Source of the DNA: Pratylenchus scribneri
Lineage: Eukaryota > Nematoda > Chromadorea > Rhabditida > Pratylenchidae
Length of the DNA stretch: 64,000 nt
Direction: 5' to 3'
Assembly: GCA_030063045.1 (NCBI GenBank)
Contig: JAQSEB010000081.1
Span: forward strand, 310,001 to 374,000
The notes under the pieces were generated by a model, which had not been told where the DNA came from, searched no databases, and saw only the letters and a program-made list of their open reading frames with translations. The translations under genes were made by a program, and so were the position numbers. Below are positions 13,412 to 25,456 of this stretch, piece after piece (position 1 is the stretch's first letter; every line of letters starts with the position of its first letter).

Positions 13412-16107
13412 TTAGTCTATTTCTACCACTGTATTTGTTGTTATTTTTTGATTTTCAACAATCCAAAAGAGCATTTTGTAGTACTAAAATAAATTAAAGA
13501 ATTAATTAAATGTATTTATTTATTTTAAATTAAATCCATTTTATAAAAAAACGAGAAAAACAAAGCAAAATAAGAGAAATTACCTCTTCAAATTCTTGGT
13601 TAGTATATTCGCTTTTTTCATTCCATTGATGGAAAGGAAAAGGATTCATATATGGACCAAAATCCAGTTTAAATATTTCAATATAATCTGCCTTTAAAAA
13701 ATTACATTGAAAGTTTCATTCAAAGATAATATACTTCTAAATGCTGGATAATGTGAGAAAAGTCGGCGGATCGCAATTCCAATCCGGCACATGGACGACG
13801 CTCTTCTATAATTTAATTAATTATATTAATTTTAAATCAAGTATTTTTATTCATAATTTAATTAGTGTATTGGGACAGAGTCGGTTTGAACCGAAGGTCT
13901 ACTGTTTCGGTTTTTAAAAAATCCAGTGAGACTTTCAGCATTTCGGTTTGTAGATAATAAAAATAAAATTTTTAAAATTTGTATAAATATGTCGAAAAAA
14001 TAAAATAAAATATTTTAATATCTTCACCATTTTCTTTTCATAAATTCTTAATATTTTTGTAATGCCAGAGAGAAATTTTTTTTAACTAAAATAATCTATA
14101 AAGAGAAAATTAGTCAAACTTTATATCACCATGGTAAAATCAATGTTAAAAATTGGCCCCAAAGATTAAAATTCAAACGAAAATTGGCGCCATCAGTAAG
14201 GTGATATTTTAAGTTCAAACAATCCCGCATTTTATGGGTGAACGAGAAAACCAAACATAAATCGTTCTCTGTTTTGACCCTCTTCCTTCAGTTTTAACTG
14301 GATATTCGAAGCTCATTTTCGGATTTTTGTGCCAAAAATCTTCGTTTTCATTTTTGGTTTAGTAAACGCCGACTTTGTCCCCTACCCTATTTTATATAAT
14401 TTACCTTGACACATTTGCTTTCTATGTTCAAATTTGTATTCATCACAAATCCATTTATTGCCAAATGTATCATCGGAGTGCATTGGATGCTTCCAAATGG
14501 AACAATCGCCATATCGATATATATGATGTTCTTGTAAATATGAAGCCAGTATTGTATTTTCACGCCGAAAGGAGGAAATCTTATAAAAAAAACATCATTA
14601 AATCAAATCATTTATCAATATATTTATATATAACCTCAAATTTTGGAATCTCCATTTTGGTCCACTCAGGACAATTTTTATGGTAATTTAATTCAAATTT
14701 TTCCAATTTTCTTCCCTTGATGAACTTGTAAGTGCATAAATTGTTTGCGGAAAGTTGTTGCTCACAATCACAGTTCAGCGCAGTTAAATGAACAAATAAT
14801 TCAGGGCGTATTGAGTCATCATCATCACTGCAATATATTAAAAATGGATGGTATTTAATTTGTAGAAAAGATCAGTGAATTTGAAAACATTGAAATTGCA
14901 GAAAAGTATTGAAAATGCAGAAAAGTTTATACCGGTTTAGCGGTTTGTCCTAGACCCCCAAACTCTTTCGATAGATCTCGTCGAGACGCATCGAATGGTA
15001 TATATTTTGTCATGGTTTGGTTCGATCAGAATTAAAGGTATTAAACCACTTAAACTATTTTATGAGTTTTATTGGTTCAAAACCAATTAAACTATGAGAA
15101 ATTTTATACCAATCTATGTGTCTCGATGAGTTCTATCGAATGAGTATAGGGTTTAGGGGTCTAGGACAAACCATTAAATCGGTCTAAACTTTTCTGCATT
15201 TTCAATATTCTTTTCTGCAATTTCAATGTTTTTTTTTCTGCAAGTTAAATATTTGCCTATTAAAAATATTATGAAATGAATAATATTAGTGTAGTTTGCC
15301 CAATACTTATTTCCAAAAAATTTTTAGATTTATTTTTTTCTCTACGAAAAGCATTTAAGTGTTTTCGAGGATGGAGAATCGGTTTAACAAACCGGTTTGG
15401 AAAATTCAAAATTTAGAATTATAAGACAAATTATAGTTCATTCCACGCGTCTCGATGAGTTGAGAATGAATTTGCAATCGGTTTCACATGAAACACAAAA
15501 ATTAAAAAAAAGTTATGGCTATTTAAAATAGTAAAGTGCTTAGGTGACCAATTGAGTGACTATAATATTTATAACTTTTTTATTTGTCGATTTTATGCAA
15601 AAAAAAAAGATAGTAAATTCATGCTTAACTCCTCGAGACGTATCGAAAGAAGTAAAATTTGTTTGGTGATTCCAAAATTTGTATTTTACGATACCGATTT
15701 TGCGGACCTATAACAGTTCAGTGTAAATTTTTCAGATTTTCAATCATCGAAAACCTTTAAATACATGTTTTAGAGAAAAAATAAAATTTAAATTTTTTTT
15801 TGTAAAAATTGTGGAACCATATTTACTATACCATGAAATGTTTAAATTTTACAATTTTGGTAAAATTTTTATTTAACAATTTTTAAGACAGCTGCTATTT
15901 TTTTTATCATTTTTATAACCTCATGGAATCGTCGATTGGATCCACATAATCTTTTTGCAATGAAATTTGGGCATAAATGCGTGGTTTTTTGCCAAAATAT
16001 TGCGTTATGACATTGTAAGTGTATTTGTTTGCCTGCATAAATTTAAGTAGTTGGCGACGGGTCAAAAATGCCAAAACAGAAATGAGATTAATCAAATCCA
16101 TTTCCAT
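13412..16107 (-). CDS. F-box-like family protein, RRQL type
   Basis: Six phase-matched exons: 16107-15920, 14827-14635, 14579-14405, 13805-13735, 13691-13584 and 13483-13412, giving 268 aa and a clean stop. The N-terminus (LINLISVLAFLTRRQLLKFM then NVITQYFGKKPRIY) fits the loose F-box-like pattern of expanded nematode families, in which a hydrophobic helix is followed by R-R/K-Q-L. The C-terminal part contains FVHLTALNCDCEQQLS, YGDCSIWKHPMHSDD and DYIEIFKLDFGPYM, where I see no further motif. F-box proteins recruit substrates to SCF ubiquitin ligases; for this protein that is inference from a weak motif. Intron 1 (14828-15919) holds two palindromic repeats. A truncated copy lies downstream at 11160-11696. 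Confidence 0.65.
14877..15237. repeat. Palindromic repeat, family 1 variant, in F-box-like intron 1
   Basis: Left arm: ATTGAAATTGCAGAAAAG, then CGGTTTGTCCTAGACCCC, then TAGATCTCGTCGAGACGCAT. The right arm carries the same blocks in inverted order and orientation, ending CTTTTCTGCAATTTCAAT. Each arm is about 120 bp or more. Confidence 0.75.
15405..15720. repeat. Degenerate palindromic repeat with CGAGACG core
   Basis: CCACGCGTCTCGATGAGTTG on the left faces AACTCCTCGAGACGTATCG on the right, with weaker pairing in the flanks. It is in the same intron as the 14877 element and shares only the core with it. The end points are approximate. Confidence 0.45.
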
Positions 16108-16439
16108 TTTTGTTAATATCCTTAAAATTGATATTATATTAAATTCAAATGCTTCAACTTCACATTTTACGTATAAAATATTTTATTATTTATTCCACAA
16201 ATTTTATTTAAAATTTGGGGAAATATTAGCAAAAGATGGAAATAAAAATGGTATGGAAAATATTAATGCAATGGAAATATTCAATCATTTTGATTAGAAT
16301 AGGACAGAGTCTATTTTACAAAGGTACCGGTTTAAAAACCCATTTTTCGGTTTCGATTTCTCTTATTTTCGGTTTTAAATATTAAAAAATTCTCAATTTC
16401 GGTTTTAAATTGCATCAAATTTTCTGAAATGAAACAAGT

Positions 16440-17310
16440 TCTTTCCTACCTCAAGTGAAAATGATATGTGGGCAACGAAATGTGTCATCAAATTGTCAAT
16501 CATTGATGAAAATTGAAGGAAAGGGCTACTGTCAACTCTAGGCGACATTTTGTTTTTAACACTTTAAAAGCTCTTATTTTTTATACTAAAAATGAAAATA
16601 AAAGTAGATATGTGCTTTTTAGCTCATCGAGACTCGCTGACTGAGACTCGTTGTCGTTGTTTATGAATATTGGAAATTGGTTAATTCACTAATTATCCCA
16701 AAGTGCTTTGCTTGGTTAATTTTGGAATCTCGGCATCTAGGTATCGATCAGATTCAAGAGTAGGTTCAATCGACTCGACGAGGTCGATTTACTATATAAA
16801 ATTTAATTTCAAACTGTTCAGAGTTTGTTTAATAACACCTTCCCTAGATTCCTATTCCGTCACCGGCGCACTAACCCTATCCCCACCCTAAACCAATCAG
16901 AAATTGAAAAATCATATAGTAAATAGACCATTGTCGAATGAGCTTACTCTCAAGTCTGACCAAGCAAAATACTTGGGATAACAGAAACCAATTTTCAATA
17001 TTAACCTTGACATTTATAAGAGCAAAAAAATTTAAAATTTGCGGCTTTCATCAACCAATGATTGACAATTAGATTAAATGGAGCCGTCCCTATTATCGTT
17101 TTCCCTTGGTCCTTAATATTCATTAATAAATTTGTTGAAAAATTGTAAAACCCTTGAGCTCTTGACTAAAGTGTACAAAATTCGGATAGTCAGTATTTTG
17201 AGAAACCTGTTCTAATAGCAAACAAGCAAAAAACCAAATGGCACACAAAATGAAGACAATAGAAATTGAATTTCAATGACCATACTCTTTTCCGCTTTTA
17301 ATTTAATGTC
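16440..17310 (-). pseudogene. Decayed duplicate of part of the ZIP transporter gene
   Basis: The segment at about 17130-17310 matches the end of ZIP exon 1 and its donor at 29360-29530: CATTAATAAATT, AAATTCGGATAG, GCACACAAAATGAAG and AATTTCAATG blocks in the same order. The segment at about 16470-16620 matches ZIP intron sequence near 28610-28770. A palindromic repeat (about 16674-17003) lies between. The reading frame is lost, so this is a fragment, not a second transporter. Confidence 0.6.
16674..17003. repeat. Palindromic repeat with TATCCCAAAGTGCTTTGCTT arm
   Basis: Left arm ATTGGTTAATTCACTAATTA then CCCAAAGTGCTTTGCTTGG; right arm CCAAGCAAAATACTTGGG then AACAGAAACCAATTTT. The internal TCAATCGACTCGACGAGGTC segment is related to the repeat in adh-5 intron 7. 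It is inserted within the decayed ZIP copy. Confidence 0.6.
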
Positions 17311-18052
17311 TATATTACACTGTGATAAAAATTTATATGCAAATAAATTCTTTACAAAAGTTTCCGGACAAAATTGGGCGCCGACCAAATTTGGTTAATT
17401 TTGAAGCAAATAATTGGGCTCCCAATGCCCATGGCGATGGCAAAATGGGCAGGTAAAATTTGTGTTCGTTCAAATTTAAATTTTTTCTCCTTAAAATTTT
17501 AATTTTCCTCGGGAAATAAAAATTTAAATTTTTGTCCCTTATTTTGAGGAAAAAATTTCCAATATTTATTTCAACTCATAGGCTTTTGGAGAAAAGTCTG
17601 GAAATGAGGAAACACCAAGTACCAATGAAAAAGCCAAAAATCTGTGAACTAAAACTTAACCAAGGTCTGATGAGAGTAATAATAACTGAAGGTCAAAAAC
17701 TGGTGAATTATGTTGATAAAATATAAGTGACGAAAAATTGGACAAGTTTGGCACAAAATTGGCTCACTGTCACAACCTTGCTGAAATTAATATCACCTTT
17801 TGCAATTTTTATCGGCCGTGCCCGGGTTCCGGGTTTAGCCCAGTTTGCAAAAAAACGGCTACTTTTCTAGAAATTAGTAAATAAAATTGTTTTTCCCCAT
17901 TTTTTTCTCATGATTGGCATCTCAATTTGACAAACGAATTTGTGAAATGAAGAAGTTTTATGGGTTAAGAAGAGAATTAATAAATTAAAACCCCTGTTAA
18001 AGGATAACTGATAATGAGTTATTTTTTGGTCGAGACTCGACTACACATAAAG

Positions 18053-18354
18053 ATGAAAGTTGCATCATACATTTTACTCGCAATCCATTCATTAATAATT
18101 TGCTCCAAAAAAATTTACAGCCTAATGTATTAAATAATGACAATTGGAAAAAATGGAAAGTTATTAGAACAAACTCCATAATTTTCCCCACTAATATTCA
18201 TTTATCAGTGAAATTGGATCTTGCTGGTCCTGTGAAGATTGACATTCAACGAGTGCCAGGAATAAGCAACATTGATATTAAATGTCATTTTCCTTTCCCT
18301 ATTTATTTTACTGGCAATTGGCCGCACAGGCATATTCCATTCACATTATCCTGA
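18053..18354 (+). CDS. Short secreted protein of unknown function, one frame break
   Basis: The ATG at 18053 starts a clear signal peptide (MKVASYILLAIHSLIICS). The frame breaks at an A7 run at 18107-18113: with one more A the product reads on as NLQPNVLNNDNWKKW, then GPVKIDIQRVPGISNIDI and IPFTLS with a stop at 18354, about 100 aa. As written, the signal-peptide frame stops within ten codons after the run. The family is not recognised. The break in a homopolymer makes an assembly error more likely than true decay, but it cannot be settled here. The gene lies about 60 bp upstream of the next gene on the same strand. Confidence 0.5.
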
Positions 18355-18418
18355 CCAATTTTACTTTCTTTCTATTTCTTTTTAAAGTTATTTTTTATTA
18401 AATTTTTCAGACTCAAAA

Positions 18419-21400
18419 ATGGGTCTATTAACAATAACAGCTTTATTTTTAATATTCATGATTTGTCCTACGCAATGCGGACGTGAGTATTTTTTTTTAA
18501 ATTATTTAATTCAAAATTCTAATTTGTTGAGGGAAAAAAATAAATTGAATATATTCAGTGTTCGATGATGCCAAAGAAATTGCGAGCGGCGTCAAATCAA
18601 TTGCGGATATTTCACTGTCGGCTGACTTCCGAAAGGCTCATCGACACATTGCATTCACCATGGGCTTTATGAAAAAAACTGTCCCCTTTGGTGAATTGTT
18701 TGCCACGGCGCTTAAAATCGGACTTGAGGTTGGAGTGAACAGACACACATGAGACTGTGTAAAAATTTTTTGAATATCCCCAGGAGGATAAACTCGAAGC
18801 TCTTCTGACTTTGACCAACGGCATCAATGATGTGGTCGTAGACGTTTCGAAACAACAAAAATACATCCAGTCGTCAACCGTGTATCGGGATCTTATACTC
18901 GAATACGAAACGGTTTGTAAAATTTTATGGGATGGTTATAATATAAATATGGAATTTTTTGAGAAATGACTTTTTTCACGAATCACTAGTTACTTTACAT
19001 TAATGTTTATATATTTAATATTTGCTTATTCGTGTTCCCATTTTTTAGACAAATTTTTGTCATAATAATGAATTTTCACAATTTGACCAATTCAAAATAT
19101 AGTCATTTTCAAAAATTTTCAAATTATAATTTAGCGATTTTCAAATATTTAATTTATATTAATTTTAGAAAGCCAGTGAACGGATTGAGGCATTTCTGGG
19201 ACAAATTCGGTTCATGTCAGCCTTGCGAATGAACGTAACTCAAGCCGTGAAAGACGCATTCGTTCGTGATTGTAACTCAATTTTGAATTCACCAATGACT
19301 ATCGCTCAAGTGAGTTTAACATACTTTATTTTCCCTTGGGAGAATTTATGGAAAAAATTAAAATTTGAAGCAAAATGGGTTGCCCTGCTTGTTTACTTTA
19401 GAGTTTTGACTATATATGTTTCGGAAAAGGAAGTCATTTATTTTGGCAAAAAAAATGCTGAAATTGGCAAAAAAAATAATTATTTTGGCAAAAAGTAAAT
19501 ATATATTTATTTTGGCAAAAAATATACTGAAATTGGCAAAAAATATATTTATTTTGGCAAAAACAATAAAAAATATAATCGCTCGTTATAATCAATGCAA
19601 ACCGGTTAGAAATGAACAAAAATTGGTTTAATAAATTAAAAATTGATGGAATATTAAATATTTTTGAGGGTGCGCGGGATATACCGGATATAGGTGGATT
19701 TGGGGGGGATTAAGCCGGATTAAACCCCAAAATTGATGGGAAATGGCCCGGACGGCCTTTGGAAGGTCGGATAAGACGGCCGAAGGCTCTGAACGTGCGC
19801 GGGATATAGCCGGATATAGGGGGATTAAGGAAGATTTAAGAGGATTAAGGTGGATTAAGGGGATTAAGCCCCGAAATGGATGGGGAATAGTCCGGAGGGT
19901 CTTTGGGAAGTCGGGGAAGACGGCCATAGGCCCTGAACGTGGGCGGGATTAAGCCGGATATAGGGGGATTAAGGCGAATTTAGGGGGATTAAACCCAGAA
20001 ATCGATGGGGAATGGCTCGGACGGCCATTGGAAGGTCGGGGCCCTGAACGTGGACGGGATTAAGCCAGATATAGAAGGATTAAGGCGGATTTAGGGGGAT
20101 TAAGAGGGATTAAAGGTCAAAATGGTTGGATTAAAGCGGGGAGGGCTCAGGGCTGGAGGCCACCCCTTGAGCCCCGAAGAGGCGAGTATTGATAAATATG
20201 GCCTAGGAGTGCGCGGGATAAGCCGGATAAAGTGGGATTAAGTCGGATGAAGGGGGATTAAGTCGGATGAAGAGGGATAAAACCGGATTAAGCTAAATTC
20301 TACATAGAGACAGTGAAATCCCGCACACTCCTGGGCTTCTGTCCCGGACCACGTGCCTTCGGCATGCTTCCCCTTCATTTCCAACCCATTTCTCGCCTTA
20401 ATCCAACCATTTTGATCCTTAATCCCCCTTTATCCGGCTATATCCCGCGTGCTCCGAACCCCTAAACCCCTAGCCCCTAGATCCCATGTCGGCCCATAAC
20501 CATAACCCTAATCCCTAGCCCCTAACTAAGCTTAATCCCCCTAAATCCGCCTTAATCCTCCTATATCCGGCTTATTCCCGCCCAAGTTCAGGGCCTTCGG
20601 CCGTATTCCCCGACCTTCCAGCAGCCTTCCGTGCCATGTCCCATCAATTCTGGGGCTTAATCTGGCTTAATCCCCTTATATCAACCTTAATCCATCTATA
20701 TCCGGCTTAATCCCGCGCACTATTAAAGCCTTCGACACCTTTCTCCGTTTTTCCTGTGGCCTTCCGGACTATTTCCATTCCATTTCGGGGCTTAATCCGG
20801 TTTAATCCCCCTTATATCCCCCTTATATCCTCCCAAATCCACCTATATCCGGCTATATCCCATGCACTCTCAGGCATTTCCCCGACTTCCCAAAGGCCCT
20901 CCGGACTATTCCCCATCCATTTCGGGGCTTAATCCCCTTAATCCACCTTAATCCTCTTAAATCTTCCTTAATCCCCCTATATCCGGCTATATCCCGCGCA
21001 CGTTCAGAGCCTTCGGCCGTCTTATCCGACCTTCCAAAGGCCGTCCGGGCCATTTCCCATCAATTTTGGGGTTTAATCCGGCTTAATCCCCCCCAAATCC
21101 ACCTATATCCGGTATATCCCGCGCACCCTCAAAAATATTTAATATTCCATCAATTTTTAATTTATTAAACCAATTTTTGTTCATTTCTAACCGGTTTGCA
21201 TTGATTATAACGAGCGATTATATTTTTTATTGTTTTTGCCAAAATAAATATATTTTTTGCCAATTTCAGTATATTTTTTGCCAAAATAAATATATATTTA
21301 CTTTTTGCCAAAATAATTATTTTTTTTGCCAATTTCAGCATTTTTTTTGCCAAAATAATATTATCTCTTTCGGAAAATAGGATGAGGGATTAGGGACACA

Positions 21401-24154
21401 AAAAAAATGTAAAATTTGGGGTCATCCGTTCTAAAATCGCGGAGGTCGGACTCGCGGGTATACGGACGGCAAATTTTGCCAAAAAAAACCTACGGGAAGC
21501 CAGTACCCGGTAGATAATTTATGGGAACAATATTTTTTGTAAAAATCGTTAACCTCCAAAATTGAATTAAAAAACATGGACTGGGAATTTATAATTTATT
21601 TCTAGGGTTAATTACCCGGGACTGGGTAATGAAAAAACCGGGTATCGGGTAATGCGGGTAATTGGGGTTCGGGTATTGGGTCGGGTAGTCTACCCTCGAA
21701 AATTACCCGCGGGTAGTACCCGACCCGATCTCGTTTGGGTACTGTAAAATTTTTTTTGAAATTTGCTTACTCAAATTTAAAAAAATTGTTCAAAAAAATT
21801 AAATCTTTTTATCTTTAAATCCTTTTATTTATCTTTATTTGTTTCTAAGTGACTATATTGGACATGGTTCTCATCTCCAAATAAAAAAAATCCGGCATAT
21901 AGATCTAAAAAGTGGCAAAAATCTACTAAGAAAATAGCGGTTGCGGGTAGGCGGGTTGTCAAGGTTCGGGTAACGGGTAATGCGATTAATTGGGGTTCGG
22001 GTATCGGCTCAGGTAATTTGCCCAAAATCATTGCGGGTACCTTGCCCGTCAACGGGTAATTAACCTTATTTATTTCTATGATTATTTATTAATATCAATT
22101 ACAAATTTCAGTATATGGCGAAACTTGTCAACAGGTGTGGCGAACCGAACTTACCACAGGAACCATTTAATGCTATTTTCAATCTCATAAACAAAATGAA
22201 ATACGAGAAGTACACATTAACGGACGAAGAGAAGAATATGTTCTTTCGACGATTTTCTGGTATTAAAAATGAAAATTAATGCAATTAGCAAAAAAAAAAA
22301 CTCATATTTTTAGTGGTCTATTTCTGGCTTGTGTCGAATCCATCAAAGTTATCCTTTCTCGAAAAATTTGCTGAGGATCGCAATGGTAGCTGAAATTTTT
22401 GTTTACATAAACATTCAGGGTTGCCACAAAAGTTTCGAAAAAATTCGATTTCTATTTCGATAATTTCGGGGTTTTGAGTTTTGCCCCCACTTCTGCCCCG
22501 GATCCAATATTTTTGGCTAAACCGACGGCCCTTGCACCCCTGCCCTGTATAAATTATTTTATTAGTATCACTCTATTTATTGGATAATCATTTTTTTTTG
22601 CAAAATTTAACAAAAAATATAAAATTTGGAAAAATTAATTTTTTGAAAACCGATTTTTTATTTAGCAAGCCAAAATTATATTTTTCTTTTAAATTTAAAA
22701 ATTCACAGAATTCTTTGTGTACGACAAACTCACCTTATTTCATATTTTAATGGGAGAACTAGAAATTGGAGAGAATTCTTATGAGGAAATTGAAGCCGAC
22801 AGGTAAAATTATTATTTTATTCAAATTATTTTATTTTCTTTTTTCAAATAAATAGTTTATGCCTACCGAAAGCGGCGTTTGTAACCCATGGCTACAAAAG
22901 AGACGCAGTTGAGCGATTTGGCGATATGCTTATAAATCATGTGACAAGCTTGGTAAACAAAACAAATTACTTATAATAAGAGAAATAAAAGCTCATATTT
23001 AACAGGAATATATCACCCTGTTTTGTTCAAACATTACATTTTATGGTCATCCCGATCAGGCTGACAGGTACACATTGGAAATTGGACAGATTCTTGAACC
23101 AGTCCATTCATTCATCTCCAATTGGCTTGATGCCCTGCTCGAAAGCACTTGGCCCAACATGGAAAGTGTTCTCATACGGGATATAATTCATGACGTGGCA
23201 AAAGGTGGCATGCTCCCGGAGACGAATGAAACATATTCGAAAGTTCTCAACAATGTGAATGAGAAAATGAGTATGGTTAGACATCCAAGGTGATGTTTGA
23301 GGAAATCAAAGTATTTTTAAGTTCAGTTCAGAAAACAATAAAAAACAGTTCCTACAGGATTGAAAAATTTGTAATTTATATTAAAAACAGGGACATTTTC
23401 ATTAAAAAAAAAATAATAATTTCATGAATGATTATCCGATAAAACAAATAAACAAATTCATACTAAAAAAAGATGAAAAAGACATTTTAAACAAAGATGG
23501 AACAATTCTTGCATTTTTAAATTTTCTTAAAATTTTTCCATATTCTATGATTTTTTAATGAGATTAAGGGTTAGGAGAAATTTTTGCGGGTGAATTTAGC
23601 AAAATAAAAAAAAGCACGATTCAGCTACCGAAGACAATACGTTGCCACCCGTCAGCGCGAGATTGGCATGGATAGCATGGAGTTCGCTTTTGGATGTAAA
23701 CCCCGTGCGTGCACAAATTCATCAACAATGAATGCCCATTGCATATCGCTTCGTACCCGAGTCGACACTGCCCAAGCATATGAATCGCTTCAAAGCTTGA
23801 TTGAATTCCGCAATTCAAGCCAGCCCATATTTTGGTCCGCCATGGACAAGTGGGTCAAATATGCTTATAAATTATGGTTGTACAAAATGATTCAGAGAGC
23901 TCTACCGTTATAATTATGCCGAACGGATGGTCCAAGTGTTGGCAGAAAAATACCATCTGGATTTGAACACATTTACAAATCACTCAAGTTACATTGTGCT
24001 GCGAGAGTATGCTTATCCTAAGGGGTGTTCAAATTCTTTTTCTTTGAAAAACGACATTGATTTGGAGAACAACTACGTTCAGACACTTTATTACCATGAG
24101 GATGGCAGCAAATTCACCGACTGTGAAGATTGGGTCGTGATTCTTGGATTTTGA
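18419..24154 (+). CDS. Secreted 560-aa protein of unknown function, 11 exons
   Basis: Exons: 18419-18482, 18559-18728, 18784-18912, 19169-19309, 22112-22259, 22314-22385, 22709-22802, 22856-22952, 23006-23289, 23625-23849 and 23896-24154. All phases match and no stop interrupts. A TTTTTCAG acceptor lies 8 bases upstream of the ATG, so the mRNA is probably trans-spliced or has a 5'UTR intron. Residues 1-20 are a signal peptide (MGLLTITALFLIFMICP). The body is mostly helical in appearance with few Cys until the C-terminal third (EFAFGCKPRACTNSS, MNAHCISLRTRV, YAYPKGCSNS). It ends VVILGF. I do not recognise the family; it reads like a nematode-restricted secreted protein. Intron 4 is enlarged to 2.8 kb by a palindrome and a hAT element, while the others are short, and splicing must span it. 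Confidence 0.85.
19438..21358. repeat. 1.9-kb palindromic (foldback) element in intron 4
   Basis: Arms 19438-19918 and 20878-21358 are inverted copies of 481 bp. Positions map with a constant sum of 40796 along the arm, so there are no indels, and few mismatches were seen. The outer arm has TTTTGGCAAAAA repeats. The inner arm and the 960-bp centre are a much more GC-rich array of GGATTAAG / GCCGGATATA units on the left half, and their complements (CTTAATCC, TATATCCGG) on the right half. The orientation switches near 20290-20400. No transposase and no clear target duplication were found. Confidence 0.9.
21603..22068. mobile_element. hAT-like MITE, TAGGGTTAATTACCCG termini, 8-bp TSD
   Basis: 466 bp. 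The ends are TAGGGTTAATTACCCG and CGGGTAATTAACCTTA. The flanking duplication is TTTATTTC on both sides (21595-21602 and 22069-22076). The interior is built from repeats of GGGTA(T/A)CGGGTAAT type. It lies in intron 4 of the secreted protein gene, 244 bp after the large palindrome. Confidence 0.85.
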
Positions 24155-24245
24155 TTGATAAATGTCAAAGTGAATATTTAATCGTCCCCATTTTCCGCAC
24201 TTTGACATTATTTTTGTTCACTACAAATAAGTACACAGTACACAC

Positions 24246-25456
24246 CAGAGATTGGTATAGCTATAGGAAAAAGTAGAGTATAGGTGATTCTATACCTATA
24301 CCTATAGCTATAGCTTCCTATACCTATACTCTACCTAAGGCCAGCTAAAGGTAGATGTAGAGTAGAGCAAAAAATTTCCAGCTAAAGATAGAGGTGTTTT
24401 CCTATACTTTTTCCTATACCTATAGCTTCTTTCTATACCCAAAAATTTAGGAGAATTTCCTTAATTTTTCATATTTTTTTCTGTCATTTTGTAATTTTTT
24501 TTCGGAAATTAATCATTTACGGTTAAATTTTTTTTCACTGCGTGGCCATTATGGCCAGAATTTTTCGCTACCGCGGGAATTTTTAGCCAAATTTTTTGTT
24601 CAGGACCTCTTATGTCCAAATTTTTTTATTGCGTGATCATTTATGGCTTTTTTGCGAAGTTATTTATGGTAAATTTTTTTCACTCTGCAAATTTTTCGCT
24701 ACCATAGCTAAAGAATTTCACAAGTGGATTTTCAGTAATCCGTACTTGGCTACCGAAAAGAAAAGGGGGTCATTTTAATATATGGTAGCAGAAATTGGAA
24801 CATGTATGATATACCATTCTACACTCCTCGTCGAGCTGAGTACGAATCTGTAACTATTTTCTGCCGGAGGTGCCTAGTAAAAATGTTACAATATGATAAA
24901 GAAACAAAAGATCCTCCTTTGGGTCAAAAAATTTCAAAAATTTTCATGTTTCGACCCATAGGGGTGACCCTTCATTTTTCCAAATTTCATCATATTTTTT
25001 CTAGACGCCTCCGGCATAAAAATTTTGTAGATTCATAGTTCATACTCAGCTCGTCGAGAGGAATCGAATGATATATCATACATGTTCCAATTCCTGCTAC
25101 CATATACTAAAGTAGAGCCAAAAAAGGGAACAAATTGTTCTGAACTTTTAAACCAGAAATCATTTATCCACATGACAAAGTAAATTTGATTAATTGTTAC
25201 TCGATATAAATTTTGCAATATTTATTACATTTATTGTCATTTTAAATTAAAGAAAAAATTTTTTACTAAAAATTGAAATTTTCGAAAAGGTATAGGAAAA
25301 GGTATAGGAAACTGCTATACTCTACCTATACCTATACTCACTCTACTCTACCTGCCAAAAAAAAAGTATAGGTAGATGTATAGGTAACTCTACCTGTGGT
25401 CAGGTATAGGTAGAGGTAGAGTATAGTTGGCAATTTCCCAAGTATACCAATCTCTG
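24246..25456. mobile_element. hAT-like element, CAGAGATTGGTATA termini, 8-bp TSD
   Basis: 1211 bp. Inverted ends CAGAGATTGGTATA and TATACCAATCTCTG, flanked by GTACACAC on both sides (24238-24245 and 25457-25464). Both ends carry many copies of a CTATACCTATA / TATAGGTAGAG subterminal motif. A separate palindromic repeat (24779-25112) is nested inside. No transposase frame is visible. It lies 91 bp after the stop codon of the secreted protein gene. Confidence 0.88.
24779..25112. repeat. Palindromic MITE nested inside the hAT element
   Basis: The arms begin TATATGGTAGCAGAAATTGG and pair with CCAATTCCTGCTACCATATA. Each arm is about 80 bp with a few mismatches and contains CTCGTCGAGCTGAGTA near its inner end. 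Because it interrupts the hAT element, it inserted later. Confidence 0.75.

Noticed and set aside
17532..17726. 64-codon frame before the short secreted protein
   Set aside because: Lacks signal peptide and acceptor; no link to the downstream gene.
19743..19952. Open frame MARTAFGRSDKTAEGSE and its twin on the other strand at 20853-21053
   Set aside because: Both are the same arm of the 1.9-kb palindrome read on opposite strands, made of GGATTAAG repeats; no splice context or family.
19660..20900. Telomere-like or centromere-like satellite
   Set aside because: The GGATTAAG/GGATATA units are irregular and do not match the nematode TTAGGC telomere repeat; they are confined to one palindrome.
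21600..21625. GGTTAATTACCCGG resembling the nematode SL1 leader
   Set aside because: It lies at the terminus of a hAT MITE with a clear TSD, lacks the rest of the leader, a donor and an Sm site, and is repeated as CGGGTAAT throughout the element.
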